Shown: positions 1-11,367, counted from the first letter of the stretch. The stretch: 64,000 bases of DNA from Hyposmocoma kahamanoa (GCF_003589595.1 NW_020653855.1:2968091-3032090), one strand, 5' to 3'. The notes: generated by a model not told the origin, from the letters alone. Program-made: numbers and translations.

Positions 1-820
1 AATGTATAACAACAGTTAATTACCAAATAAACAAAAGAACGAATGACTCTAGTGCGGTACCTTACCGATTCAGTATTCGCATTAAAAAAATAATATTTAA
101 TTATTATTAATTATTTTTTTAAGATAGCTTTATGAACTGAAATAAATTATCTCACGGAGAGGTTTATCACACAGTGCATGTGATATACTCCCGTGCTACC
201 ACCACTAGTTTCCACATCGTAGGCCACTGGAGGATTCAACGTGGCGATTACGAAAGCATCTTTCATTAGAAAGCTTCCTACTAAGGATAGAGACCCATAA
301 ATCCACGGCAGAGTTGTAGCACTGGCCGTGTGCATGTTTTTTTTTGCTATATAGCAAAATGTTGAATACTTTGAACTCATTTTGAAACCGACTGTACATT
401 GAAACCTAAAGCTAATTCCATAGAATACATAACACACGACCAAACGCATTGAAACGCGGTTTCTACAGCACGTGTAAAAGCCACTTAACACCCTGAAAGG
501 GGTGTCCCTTAATTACATTTGCTACCCTATTGGTTTCCATGGCCCGTACTAAGACGTGGGGGGAATCACAATTATTGTTTTGCTCAGTCTCTGTACACCA
601 GGCCCGTAATCACGAATAAAACCACTTATCTTCACGCTTGTGTTGTTGAAAGTGGGTAGGGATTCAGTAAATGGACAGGGGCCACTTTTTTTTAATACAT
701 ATCGTAACAAAAAGTTCCCGGTTTCATCTCGTATCGTACTTGTAACTAGGTTTTATGTTTAGGGACAACTTCAAAAGAATTAAGTGCGATAAAAATATGA
801 AAGACTGAATCACAACCACT
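1..820. other. No recognised feature
   Basis: A+T-rich spacer. The minus-strand open frame at 147-491 has no recognisable domain and unremarkable composition. Nothing supportable. Confidence 0.5.
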
Positions 821-821
821 A

Positions 822-1130
822 TTTAGAGCTATGCTACACGATGCGTTGCGTCTACGTTGCATTGCGTCTACGTTGCTACGCGTGTGCGGTGCATTGTATT
901 ACATATTATTAATCAGAACGGCATGCCACGCAGTGCGTTGAAATGGCGTGCGGCGAACGGTACGCGTACGCATCGGACAAGGGGCCAGCAGACGAAGCGT
1001 GGAGGTTGCTGCTAGACATGACAATAACGGCGCTTTGTCAACAATGAAATTATACTGTGACGACGCGTTTATTCGACACGAATTTCGTCGCGCTCGCGAC
1101 GCGTAGCGGCCGCGTGCATCTAACTGTTAT
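822..1130. mobile_element. TIR element, family H, GC-rich copy
   Basis: GC- and CpG-rich island in A+T-rich DNA. The left end (about 827-870) reads ...gagctatgctacacgatg followed by 'gcgttgcgtctacgttgc', closely like the left ends at 34188 and 45898. The right part (1083-1128) is rich in gcgacgcg and resembles the inverse of the left end only loosely. The internal 'catgccacgcagtgcgttgaaatggcg' type segment is shared with the 45.9-kb copy. No transposase frame; a non-autonomous element. Superfamily unresolved, PIF/Harbinger is possible. Confidence 0.5.
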
Positions 1131-1380
1131 GGCAAAATACACTCTATTTATTTAGTTTTTACGTTTTAACTTAAATGAGCGTACCGGGCGTGCGAGTGAG
1201 GCTGCCTTGTTGTTGGTCTACGCGGCGACCGCACAGTTGTATTATTCCGAGGAATTTAAATGTTGTTGCCTTGTAAATACAATTCGGATTCGCCATTAAT
1301 GTACGTGAAAGCGCGGCAACTGGGCGGTCGCGTGAAAACTTTCGCGTCGTGTAACTAGGCGCTTATGCGATTTTTCAATA
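1130..1380. other. No recognised feature
   Basis: Moderately GC-rich spacer after the TIR element. No coding or repeat match seen. Confidence 0.5.
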
Positions 1381-1812
1381 AATGTGAACTGTTGTCAGAT
1401 AACCTAGTATGCAGTCTTGCATACAGCACGATAGTAATAGGGAATGAATATTGTGTAGTGTTATCAGATAGTTACATTTTTCGTAAATTTGATCTATTTG
1501 CGTAATATATAAGAAATTTTCGTAACTTTTGAGGATATTTTACTATTTTTTAATAGTAATTCTAAATAGTTTACGAACACACCCAAATTAGTTAAAAACA
1601 ATAACTCCGAGATAGCGCAAACAAAGTGAATCAATCAATTGAAAGTCAAATAAACCTTATTTCATAGGTAAGCAAATTACACTTGAAATCCTCATACTGA
1701 TTAAACTATACTGCTCATTCATAAGGCATATTCCCCTGAGAAGAATGAGCAAGAGACTCTAGGGGTTGTTCTTTGTAAATGTGCATTTGAAAACATTTAT
1801 CATTACTTGCGT
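1380..1812 (+). repeat. Dispersed repeat family E, copy 1
   Basis: Shares a long stretch with 11405-11990: 'aactgttgtcagataacct', 'gatagttacatttttc', 'aatagttaacgaacacac'-type wording, 'ggtaagcaaattacacttga' and 'agaatgagcaagagactct'. A third copy at 49590-49930 holds only the right-hand part. No reading frame recognised; it may be the 3' UTR of a LINE. Confidence 0.6.
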
Positions 1813-1866
1813 TTTTGAGTGTACTTACTTTTTATTTTTATGAGTTAGGCTCTATATATCTAGGCA

Positions 1867-1889
1867 GAAAAAAAAAAAAAAAAAAAAAA
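1867..1889 (+). repeat. Poly(A) run
   Basis: About 23 consecutive adenines after 'ctaggcag'. Either a simple repeat or the tail of a decayed retroposon. Confidence 0.8.
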
Positions 1890-2479
1890 GTTTATATATC
1901 TTTTACAAGTACAATTAAACTAAAACTTTTACTTTTACTATCAACTAAAAAAAACAACGACCTTAAAGAATGTTACTTTTGCACACATAAATGTAACTTT
2001 TCAGGTAACAAAATGTAATTGTCGACTCTTGAATCTAAAATTACATTTTGGAGCACCACGGCTACAGCCCTGGCAACACCACGGCTACATTGATTGTAAA
2101 ACCTTTTATTTGTGGTTCAATCGCGGATAATGGCGTTAACGCACTGAAATCAATTCTGTTACTGTTATAAAGCTATTGTTACTGTTGACTATGACCATTA
2201 ACCGATAAGCCAAAACAAAATGGCTGTTTACGGCATCAGGGGCCTCGTGGTACGAAAAGTCAATGTAAGGTTAAAGTTATATCGTTTTAACAGGTTGTGG
2301 TAGGCCCAGTTCTATTAACATTGATTGATATTAACTGCCTGTCGATATCAAATATTCAAATCGACATTATTCCAATCACATAAAGCATGAAATCGTAGTT
2401 TAAAATATCTGACTTATAAAAATAAGACAGTAAGATAACAATAAAATACTAAATCAGAATGTGAATTATGTTGTGGGCT

Positions 2480-2612
2480 GAAAGATTATAATCGTAAGAT
2501 TTGCTGGGTTTGATATTCAGATTTGGGACTTCACACGTTTTCCGGGTTGTGTACTTTCTTCGACGTGCAGGTTCCATCACGATGTTATCCTTCATCGATA
2601 AGCTCATGGTTA
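2480..2612 (+). repeat. Dispersed repeat family C, partial
   Basis: Contains 'gggacttcacacgttttcc', 'gacgtgcaggttccatcacg' and 'gataagctcatggt', matching the right half of the copy at 6230-6412. No coding content. Confidence 0.6.
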
Positions 2613-3225
2613 ACTTAAAATTATAAAGGCGGATTACAAATCCAGATTTGAAAATCTAGCGAAATTTCCAGAAAATTATATACATAATATTACCCATAGC
2701 TTACGTTAAACATTAAATTGAATTAATTTATTATATTAAATTAAAAATTAAAATAAACCAACCTTAATAATTATAAATAATAATAAATGATAAATGAATA
2801 AAATCAATCGTATATAATAAAACTAAAATAAAATTAAAAATCAGAATCAAAAATTTAAAAGACTGCAATACATTAAAATTAATAAAATATGCAATTTTAT
2901 TTCACATTATACAGTTTTTTAAAACATCAATTTGAGTACTTTTTTTTAAAGTCGGTTAAAGAGATAACATCAGGTCTACAGAAGTCCACAAAATAACCTC
3001 TTTCTTCGCCCTGCTATTCATACTCGGGTCAAAGGTAGGTGTGGTCCAGTTCACAAGACATTGGAGCCAACCTGGTCATTTTGTTGTTTGTCCGATACAG
3101 CTAGAAAACTGCAACTAGATACTTTAAATACAAAATACATAAACACGTGTTTTAGGGTTTTTGAGACCAACCCTTAAAAGCGGTGAGTATCGAAGTATTT
3201 TTTAAAAACTTTTTTTTATAGAAAA
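2613..3225. other. A+T-rich spacer
   Basis: 2690-2910 is almost pure A/T with many taa/aat runs. No gene or named repeat seen. Confidence 0.5.
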
Positions 3226-3505
3226 TCACCGTGGCAGCCTAATGGTCAAACTATTAGGCTGCCTACCGCCTCTCAAGCAGTAGTCGTGGATTCGAATCCT
3301 GGCTCGCGCGTTTCGGTTTCTCGAGCTGGGAAACAAATGGGAACAAAGGGAAATAAATCTCGGCCATACAAATATTTCTTACATTTGTATGGCCTACATT
3401 CATTTCCCTCGTGAGTTTGGGTGTATTTTTGTAGTTGTTTATGTGTGTGTGTCCATGGCACCCGCGACAAAGGATTACCCTAGTGCGGGGCTATGAGTGT
3501 GAACA
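3226..3505 (+). repeat. tRNA-derived SINE, family T (divergent head)
   Basis: The body at 3350-3495 carries the family T signature: 'tatggcctacattcatttc', 'cgtgagtttgggtgta', 'gtgtgtgtgtccatggcacc', 'ctagtgcggggctatg'. Upstream, 3230-3305 has tRNA-like wording with a B-box-like 'ggattcgaatcc' at about 3289-3300, but the head differs from other T copies. Retroposed, not a gene. Confidence 0.7.
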
Positions 3506-3651
3506 TAAAAAATAAGTGTACGAAATTTAATTTGAAGTTTACCATGAGCTTTTGCCCGCGACTGTTCGCGTAAAATTTTCACATGCTTTATACATTACCA
3601 AAACACGAATGAAACATACTCAAGTTTACAAATGTTAGGAACACGGCTTTC

Positions 3652-3740
3652 TATCATCATTAACCCATTTGTACATCCCACGGCTGGGCACGGATTTCCT
3701 CTCAAGTGAGGGTTTAGGCCTCACACGTTTTCAAGTCTTG
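3652..3740 (+). repeat. Dispersed repeat family C, left part
   Basis: Carries 'cccacggctgggcacgga' then 'ctctcaagtgagggtttagg', the family C left-half signature also at 6240-6300 and 28280-28330. Confidence 0.65.
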
Positions 3741-3869
3741 ATTTATTTTCCATTTTCTGCTTATCGTTATGGACTTTTGTTATAAGATACGAAAGTAAAC
3801 CTTGTACCGCTGCAATATTGTCGACTTTTTATTTGAAGAACGTTAATAGACATTAATTGTTCTTTGTCT

Positions 3870-4135
3870 TTCAGCTATTGACCACTAGATGACAGCAATT
3901 GTAACTGGCAGTCGATACAACAAGCCACTCGACCAACTTACTCGGAAGTTAAATAACGAAATTTAGTATTGGTTTTAAAGATATGTTGATCATCTTCAAG
4001 CAACACTCAATTGTATTGCTTACACAATAAAGTTGAAATTGCTTGAATTTTTTCTTTGTTCAATACATAAGATGGCTCTCAGAACCAAAAGGTCGGTTTG
4101 GACATGTTAGGGGTCAGGTATCTCATGTATATGAC
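3870..4135 (-). repeat. Dispersed repeat family G, inverse copy
   Basis: Reverse complement of much of 44450-44710: 'gatgatcatcttcaagcaac'-type wording, 'acaataaagttgaaattgct', 'ccaaaaggtcggtttgg' and 'ggggtcaggtatctcatgta'. A tRNA-like segment lies at the low-coordinate end. A short third piece is at 45380-45432. Confidence 0.6.
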
Positions 4136-4700
4136 TGTACATCCTCAATTTTACGGTATATTTTTTCCAAAGTGATTGTTTTAACAGTGTGACTGTTATG
4201 CGGGATCAACCAAAGCCATCAGAGGTACAAAATGATGTATCGACATTTAGGCACTTTCATTTTTTTTTCTTCCGTCTGTAGCAATATATCGTTCGGTCTC
4301 TTCTACAAATTGCACCTAAACTTGTAAATATATGACCTATCGCGTTTCTGTCATTAGCCACTATATTAATATGTTCGCTATTCACAATACGCTATTGAGA
4401 GCAGTAAATGGATAACCCACATTCGTCTTCTTTTCAACATCATTCGCCCTCTCTTAGCAAATAGTCGTTGCTAGCATTAGGCAAATTTTTCAGGCCATTT
4501 TCGGATTACCAATTGACATCTTGTTTGCGTCAAACCCGTGTTATCAATTAGTCCAAAAACTACCAATACAAAACTAGTATACTCGTAATGTTTACAACGT
4601 AGACAAAATCCCTGTTTTACTCTTCAAGCGCTAATTAAACATTAAAATATAATTTATAGACCTTTTTTTAGTTATAAAATAAAGATATAATCATAAATAC
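4136..4700. other. No recognised feature
   Basis: A+T-rich spacer without coding potential or repeat match that I can name. Confidence 0.5.
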
Positions 4701-4701
4701 G

Positions 4702-5200
4702 TGTGCTCTGGGTCACCATGGTCTTTACTGCCAGCTGAGCTGCTCAACGACATCATCCTTTGCCACTGTTAACGTTCCCGCTATACTCGAGCCAAGCGGC
4801 ATGTCGCGAACAGATGGCAAACGCCCGGACGGAATGACTCTCATCCCTTGGAGTATGGACCTTGCACTGGTGTGGGACGCCACGTGTGCCGACACACTTG
4901 CCCAATCCCATCTCCAGCACACCAGCAAAAGCTAAGCTGAGCTGGCGGATCGAATAATAAATAATAAGTACCAGGATCACTGCTCCGACTACCTATTTAC
5001 AGCCTTTGGAGTCGAAACCATTATTGGCCCATGGGGTCCCGGTGCCCTTCATCTGTACAAAATTTTATCCAAAAAATTAATAGATTGTCTGGGAAACCCA
5101 AGGGCTGGCAGCTACCTTGCCGAACGCATTAGCATAGCCATACAAAGGAGGAACGCTGTTAGCGTCTTGGGCACCTTGCCGCGGGGACCCAATTTTATTC
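4702..5200 (+). pseudogene. Retrotransposon C-terminal fragment (DGKRPDG / VWDATC / AIQRRNAVSVLGT)
   Basis: Decayed coding fragment read in shifting plus frames. It shows Ile-Leu-Glu-Pro-Ser-Gly, then Thr-Asp-Gly-Lys-Arg-Pro-Asp-Gly-Met-Thr-Leu-Ile-Pro-Trp (about 4811-4852), Leu-Val-Trp-Asp-Ala-Thr-Cys (about 4866-4890), a stop, Phe-Gly-Val-Glu-Thr-Ile-Ile-Gly-Pro-Trp-Gly-Pro-Gly (about 5009-5045) and Arg-Ile-Ser-Ile-Ala-Ile-Gln-Arg-Arg-Asn-Ala-Val-Ser-Val-Leu-Gly-Thr (about 5125-5175). I know this pattern as the C-terminal region encoded with animal retroelement reverse transcriptases. The PDG...VWDAT spacing resembles a PD-(D/E)xK endonuclease, which is inference. At least one frameshift and one stop: not functional. 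A related piece is at 21255-21372. Confidence 0.72.
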
Positions 5201-5730
5201 CTATTGTATTATGTAATTTAATCCTAGTTTTACTTTCTAGTATTTTAGCTTTTATTGTACTTTACCCATATACTGTGAAAATCGTAGACTGACATGTAAT
5301 TATTTCTAGTAATTTTGTTTTTTGTGCCTAACCAACTGTTCGCATTATGGAGGTTAACGAGGTCTACAAATTTAGTCGTTAGATTAGTGGAATTTTGAAA
5401 GCTGGATAAGATCGTAGACCTTACGCAGATACAACAAGTATGTGTAATATTATATCGGTAAGTATCTACATAACTCCGGTAACGTGGCCGAAGCAAAAAT
5501 AGAAATTCCTTTTCACTACTTTTCACAAACAATATGAATACGTAAAAGGATTGCATAAATAAAACTAAGTAAGTAAAACTTATATCCCGAGCCAAGAAAT
5601 TGTCCAGTCCACGTTTCCATAGCCGTGAAATCCCATAGGAGCACATACAGGAACATTCCATTTAGACGGTTCTTCCCCCGGGATGCTCTGTCCGCAAAAC
5701 AAAGTGGTATATGCTGATTATTTTTCCTGT
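5200..5730. other. No recognised feature
   Basis: Contains a 138-codon minus-strand open frame (5245-5661) with Cys/Tyr/Phe-rich, unpatterned composition and no domain I recognise. I do not call it a gene. Confidence 0.45.
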
Positions 5731-6018
5731 TTAGGGTTCGTTACGCAAAATAAACCATTGTAGTTTCATCATTTTTGTCTGTATGTTTTTTGCCCGTTTT
5801 GCTCGCTCTTCAGGCATCTGACACTAGAACAAAACAAATATGAAAATAATAAAACAAAATAATGCTTGCTACAAAAAATAAAAAGTGATATTTTTTTTTA
5901 TTACGAAATTATTTTAAAGTTCTATCATAATAAGAAGAAGATATAGCTAACGGGACCGACGTGGACTAACCTTATCATGAGTGTCGACGTCTCGGCTGTA
6001 ACGGCTACGGAACCCTAT
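5731..6018. mobile_element. Short TIR element (tagggttc...gaaccctatta)
   Basis: The left end 'ttagggttcgttacgc' (5731-5746) is mirrored by 'ggctacggaaccctatta' (6003-6020). The internal 'tttttgtctgtatgttttttgc' wording is typical of a repeat widespread in insect genomes whose ends read TAGGGTTCCGTA. About 290 bp, no open frame; non-autonomous. Confidence 0.6.
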
Positions 6019-6229
6019 TATTGGCGAATTTTGTTTATCTTTTATATTTTTAAGTGCATTGGATGTAAAGTAATTGAGTCGCCTTTTAGTTACAAACATA
6101 AGATGGTAAGTTAACAGTTCTTGTTCCTATGTATGATGCAGGGCTCTACTCGTGCTACCCGAGCTCTTCCAAGGAACCTTAGCAATGTAAATACATTTGC
6201 AAATGCAAAGGATACTTATATTGGTATCT

Positions 6230-6412
6230 ATTCATCATCAACCCATATTCGTCCCACTGCTGGGCACGGGTCTCCTCTCAGGCGAGGGTTTAGCCCACAG
6301 ACTACATAGTGGTTTAGCCCATGCGGATTGGGAACTTCACACGAATTCATTTTATCGACATGCAGGTTTCGTCACGACATTTTCCATCACCGAAAAGCTC
6401 ATGGTACATATC
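6230..6412 (+). repeat. Dispersed repeat family C, best copy
   Basis: Runs 'cgtcccactgctgggcacgg', 'ctcctctcaggcgagggttt', 'catgcggattgggaacttca', 'gacatgcaggtttcgtcacg' and 'ccgaaaagctcatggta'. The open frames here are shadows. Other pieces: 2480, 3652, 18640 and 28250. Confidence 0.7.
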
Positions 6413-7255
6413 TAATAAAATTTCGCACATCGCACATTACATTTCAAACATTTGAGTAGCGGTTATTTTGATAGCCGTATGATTCGTGATATATTGCGGC
6501 TTTCACTTAGTTATGCAACACAGTTCTCGAATCTGATCGATTTAGGAAACAAAGGGGTCAGAATTCTTATGACCTTACAAATTGTTATAAAATATTCTAT
6601 AACGTTTTGTTGCTTCTTTTTTCGCTTTCCACGTAACCCAAATCGAAAAGAAACTCCACACTATATAAGACTGCGGATGCGCACTACTAATGATCTACTA
6701 CATTACGATCCGATTTTAATGAAGATCGATTGAATTACATGCGATCTAACAATTTTTTTTGTATCGATATATTACAATGTGATTTCCAAGCGAATCGATG
6801 ACAGTAATAAACATTTTGTAACAAAACTCGATTTACAACAAATATTTAGTTGTAATAGTTTTTACCTTCGACTTTGGGCGTTAATGGGTTTTACCATCTC
6901 TGGGCACGCTTGGTTTTCATGCAGATCGCGGTACTTGCGGCGTCTGTTTAAATCTATGTCTGTGATCAGTGAGATGTACATATAATGGCGACGTACTCTG
7001 TAAACTTTAGGAATATGCCTACTGCAAGATGTGTTACCAAATCAATGTCTTACTTTCTCAAACACGTATGTTATAAAACGTGATTATTCAATTATATTTT
7101 ACTTATGTTTCCTGTCAAGAGTGTTTTTGACTTTAAGAATAGGTCACAGTGTCTGATTATGTGATGTAAAATCAACTTGCAAAACTTGTATATACAAACC
7201 ATTTTTTACGTTTCAGTTACTTTGTGCATATATACAAGTATACGAGTTTGAGAAA
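6413..7255. other. No recognised feature
   Basis: Open frames of 68-93 codons at 6452-6985 have no recognisable domain or splice context. Nothing supportable. Confidence 0.45.
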
Positions 7256-7257
7256 GT

Positions 7258-7305
7258 CATCATTATAATACACGACGAAATACTTCATCGTGTATTATAA
7301 TGATG
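7258..7305. repeat. Perfect hairpin, 18-bp arms
   Basis: Arms 7258-7275 and 7288-7305 are exact reverse complements ('catcattataatacacga'), with a 12-base spacer. Confidence 0.9.
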
Positions 7306-8145
7306 GCATTGCTGAATGATATTACTTCCATTTGCTACGGGAGCAGATCAATTTGAAATATTTGAAACAGTTGCTAGCGACTTCAGCTGAACTCATGGCA
7401 CAGTGTACAGTAACTGCACTTCAAAACGTACTAACCGCATGAGTCTGGTCCGGAGGTCTAACTCGATCACTCTGAGACATCTTGTGCGAAATTCAATCAT
7501 GTCCGCCTCTTATAGAGCTGTCTTTGTTACCTACGTGAGCTGTTTTTAGTATTATATTTTAATACTAAGTACATTACACAACATTAAAACCTCTTTACAG
7601 TCACAACTAACTCCTACAGCTGTAATTATATTCACATTTGCTCATGCATGTCAAACAGGTTATTTTAGATGCACTATTTACACTTTACTATGTATATTAT
7701 TATTGTCAATGTATAACTGTACTCATAATCGTTATATTTTTGCTTTCAAATAATTTAAACCCTCTCGTTGGGCCTGACTGAAAACCAGCGCCTTAGGAAA
7801 CTTTGTCAATCTTGTTTTGTTTTTTTCTTTTATGCTTAATCTGTATTTGTGTTATATCAGTGAATAAAGTGTTTATCTATCTACGTGCTCATTTATATGG
7901 TTTCTTTGTAACTGGCTCTTACCCATTCTGCTAATTTGGAGGCGATATTCGAATGCTGTTGACTATATACTGTCACGTAGACATGTGTAAGTAATGTGAG
8001 TCATATTACATAGGTGATATCACGCGACAGGGTACTGTGATATCACGCATCACTTTGGAAAAATATGCATTACTCATAACATTATCTATTACATAGACCA
8101 TGTCGGGGCGCTCTGGGAGTTTCCCAATATGAACTAAATATAGTA
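7306..8145. other. Spacer with possible retroposon tail
   Basis: No coding sequence seen. 'gtgaataaagtgtttatctatct' near 7860-7882 looks like a LINE 3' end with an AATAAA signal. 7990-8060 contains 'atatcacgcgacaggg' and 'gatatcacgcatcac', outliers of the repeat block that starts at 8146. Confidence 0.4.
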
Positions 8146-8905
8146 AATATCTATATTAATAGCGCCACCCAGCAAATTTTCGACGTACTACTTGATCGGA
8201 CGTTGCTAACCGTGCCGTAGGGTTACATAGCGCTGCTGCCAGGTGTCGCCACTAACACCCATTACGCGAAACAGTACTCGGCGTGATGCAATACTGTGAT
8301 GCAATGATGCAATGTAATGCTAACATCACGCGTGATGTTCTCATTACGCGTGATGTTAGCATTACGCGTGATGTTAGCATTACACGTGATGTTAGCATCA
8401 CACATTACCCGCGTGATGCATCGCTCGGAAACAGTACTCGCGTAATGTATTACCCGAAACAGTACGCGTGATGGTGGTATTACGGAGTGATGTTTATAGT
8501 CTAAGTAATGCGAGTGACGTTGTAACGGTAACATCACGGAATGATGTCTATTTATGAGACATCTCGTGTAATAGTAATATTATGCGTAATGCAATGTTAA
8601 TGCATCTAATTTGGAATGTTGTAGTAGAACGATGTTTGTATTAGCACCCAAATTATTTAATAACTTACTATGGTGGTTGGTGTGGGTTGGTGGATGGTGT
8701 AATTGAAATAAACCGTAGACAGACAATTTAAACTGAAATTTCATAATTTGTTAATCAATGCTTGATTAAATATAATATTACAATATTTCTAGAAGGAGAT
8801 CGTTACGCTTGTATACAATCTTGGGTCAAGATGTAAAAGTTGAAGGTGATAATAATAAATAGCTTATGTATTGTTATATCATCACTGGAACTTCTACGAA
8901 ATTTG
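8146..8905 (+). repeat. Local duplication, left copy, with tandem ACGCGT motifs
   Basis: Left member of a direct duplication with 9549-10225. Shared landmarks: 'attaatagcgccacc', 'gctgctgccaggtgtcgc', 'cattacgcgaaacagtac', 'gtagaacgatgtttgtatta' and 'ctagaaggagat'. At 8320-8400 an 18-bp unit, roughly gcgtgatgttagcattac, is repeated about four times; 8322-8339 (aacatcacgcgtgatgtt) is a perfect palindrome. The open frames here translate to Asn-Ile-Thr-Arg repeats on both strands and are artefacts of the tandem DNA. Confidence 0.85.
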
Positions 8906-9548
8906 GCGATCTCAGCCAACAGCCATGCTAACCAAAAAAAATCACGTGTTTTCTTGTTACAATAAAGTATGAATGTAAATTGTAAATCTTTCCGGGGTTC
9001 TCAGTTAATCTCACTCAGTGTTGGGTCATGGAAAAATTTCCATTAAAAAATCATATGTATTTTTCAGAAAAATAAATGATTTCCGGAAATGTTTGCAATA
9101 TTTTTCCTCTAATTTTCCCACATTTGACGTTGACTTTGATTTCCGCCAAATGTCAAAACAAAACTCAAAAGTTGAAGCGCAGACTAAGGAGAAGACAGTA
9201 CGTATGTTGAAGTTACTGAACGAAAACGATGGAGCCAACAAGAGTTGGTGATGGTGTGGTTGGTGGAGGATTTGTCACTGTGTGAGATCATCTTAAATCT
9301 CATTTTTCTTATAGGTGGCTTTTAGATATACAACCCTTTTTTTAAAACCATACCTCAACTTATTAAATTTTGGCCCCGACTGCCCCGTCTCCATTACCTC
9401 TCGGAAAATTATCCGAGATATATAACAGTATCTCAGTCTCACACGCACTCGCCATCATTCAAGTTAAATTAACAATTATTATGATGCGTATAGGAATTAT
9501 TTCGTAATGTATCGTTTTTTTATTACACATACGAGGTGAACTTGGGTA
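8906..9548. other. Spacer between duplicated blocks
   Basis: Open frames on both strands at 9018-9251 overlap almost entirely and have no recognisable domain; not called. Confidence 0.45.
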
Positions 9549-10225
9549 TATATCGATATTAATAGCGCCACCTAGCAAATTTTCGACTTACTACTTGATG
9601 GGACATTGCTATCCGTGCCGTAGTGTTACGTAGCGCTGCTGCCAGGTGTCGCTACTAATACCCATTACGCGAAACAGTACGCGGCGTGATGCAATGCTGT
9701 GATGCAATGATGCAATGTAATGCTAACATCACGCGTAATGTTAGCATCACGCGTAATGTTAGCATTACACATTACCCGCGTGATGCATCGCTCGGAAACA
9801 GTACGCGCGTGATGCATTACCCGAAACATTACCCGCGTGATATTACCTGAAACAGTACACGTGATGCTTATATTACGCGTGATGCTTAGAACATCACGGA
9901 GTGATGTTTGTTTAATACTATTATGCGAAATGCAATGTAAATGCATCTAATTTGGAATATTGCAGTAGAACGATGTTTGTATTAATACCCCAATTATTTC
10001 ATAATTTACTAAATGGTGTAAAAGGATGGAACCGTAGACAATTTAAAATGAAATTGCATAATTTGTTAATCAGTGCTTGTGCTTGGTTAAATATATTTCG
10101 ATCTTTCTTGGTAATCTAGAAGGAGATGGATACGCTTTCATACAATCAATCCAAGATGTAAAAACATGAAGGTGGTATCAGTTAATTGCGTAGGTATTGA
10201 TGTACCATCACTGAAAATTCTGCGA
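9549..10225 (+). repeat. Local duplication, right copy
   Basis: Second member of the direct duplication, offset by 1.40 kb. The tandem section is shorter (9720-9775) and diverged, with 'taacatcacgcgtaatgtt' replacing the perfect palindrome. 'gtgatattacctgaaacag' marks extra rearranged units at 9835-9860. A partial third copy of the flank is at 10310-10405. Confidence 0.85.
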
Positions 10226-10309
10226 ATTGAACTGAAAGCAGAGCTATAAGAGATTTAGTAAAAGTGAGGTTATGTAACAACTTATAATTAACGTCTGATT
10301 TTTGGAGTG

Positions 10310-10405
10310 CATTTGTTATTTTACAACTTACTAGATGGTGTAAACGAATTAAACAGTAGACATTTAAAATGAAATTGCATAACTTGTTAATCATGGCTCG
10401 ATTAC
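10310..10405 (+). repeat. Partial third copy of the duplication flank
   Basis: 'actagatggtgtaaacga', 'cagtagacatttaaaatgaa' and 'cataacttgttaatca' match 10005-10070 and, less well, 8690-8765. The ACGCGT array is absent. Diverged related motifs recur at 10670-10745. Confidence 0.65.
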
Positions 10406-10567
10406 GTGGCAATTTATAATGTAAAAAGTGAGTGTGGGTTGCCAGACGGTTCGTAATATTTCGTAATTTTTGTTTGATTCTCTCTAGTAATATGTAAGTA
10501 GATCTTGTTTATAATGCAAGTTTATGTTTTAGAAACGCGTTTTATAGGTTGTTTTAAAACGCATCGC

Positions 10568-10640
10568 TTTTTTAACCGACTTCAAAAAAAGGAGGAGGTT
10601 GTCAATTAGTCGGTGTTTTTTTTTTTTTTTTTAGGTTGTG
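10568..10640 (+). repeat. Family B repeat, 5' fragment
   Basis: 'ttaaccgacttcaaaaaaag' and 'gaggaggttgtcaattagtc' followed by a T run. The rest of the 450-bp unit is missing. Confidence 0.75.
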
Positions 10641-10749
10641 TGTGTTACACTGTATGATGTTGTGGGTAATAGTAATAGTGATATCACAGAGTAATATTAC
10701 TTTTACAGAAATGTGATGTGATATGACATTACTTTTCGAGGTACTGTTT

Positions 10750-11365
10750 TGCGCACGTCTACTGTCACGGTGTGACCTCCTTAGACTGTCATCTCACCTT
10801 TTTGTATCGCCTCTCTCTGCTTGTATCCTATCATTTTTTATTTTACTTGTATTTAAATTTTAAAATTGAATTATTCCATCTTCCTTCGCTTTCTCATTTT
10901 GTTTTCGTACTACCGTCACTCCCTGCTCGACCGCCACACCAGTCGGAGCTGTTTCAAATTCCACCGCGTATGATCGCTAATTTTTGTTCTTTACTACGTT
11001 TATAATCGTCATTAAATAAGCTAAATCATATGTAATAATCTATAACAGTCTACCGCCTCCATGTACCTATATCTGTAATTCAGTTACTCGGTCCATTTAG
11101 GGCCCCTTCATTTTATTTTACTTCTTTTAATAAATTTTGTGGACCGGAAGTTTCCCGTTTCATTGGCGTGAACCTGGTCACGGCTAGTTAGGGTTACAAC
11201 TCCTTCAATACTACTTAGTTTCAATAAGGTATGTCACTTTAAGTCCAAATGTAGAAGGCTGTGTTGCTCGATAGGCACGTATCGTCCACCCGTTCTTGAG
11301 CCTGAATCTCTGACCCAGGCCGACTGTGGCACTCCCGGGGTATGAATGATTGTGTGATGGGATGA
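10750..11365. other. No recognised feature
   Basis: Slightly C-rich plus strand; 77-codon frame at 10772-11005 without a domain. Nothing supportable. Confidence 0.45.
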
Positions 11366-11367
11366 AG

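Noticed and set aside
5245..5661. 138-codon minus frame
   Set aside because: No domain, no splice context, unpatterned Cys/Tyr/Phe-rich composition.
8320..8400. CRISPR-like array of short palindromic repeats
   Set aside because: Units are contiguous with no unique spacers, no cas genes, and the DNA is from an animal.
8262..8537. Asn-Ile-Thr-Arg repeat protein on both strands
   Set aside because: Both strands give the same repeat because the DNA is a tandem palindromic array.
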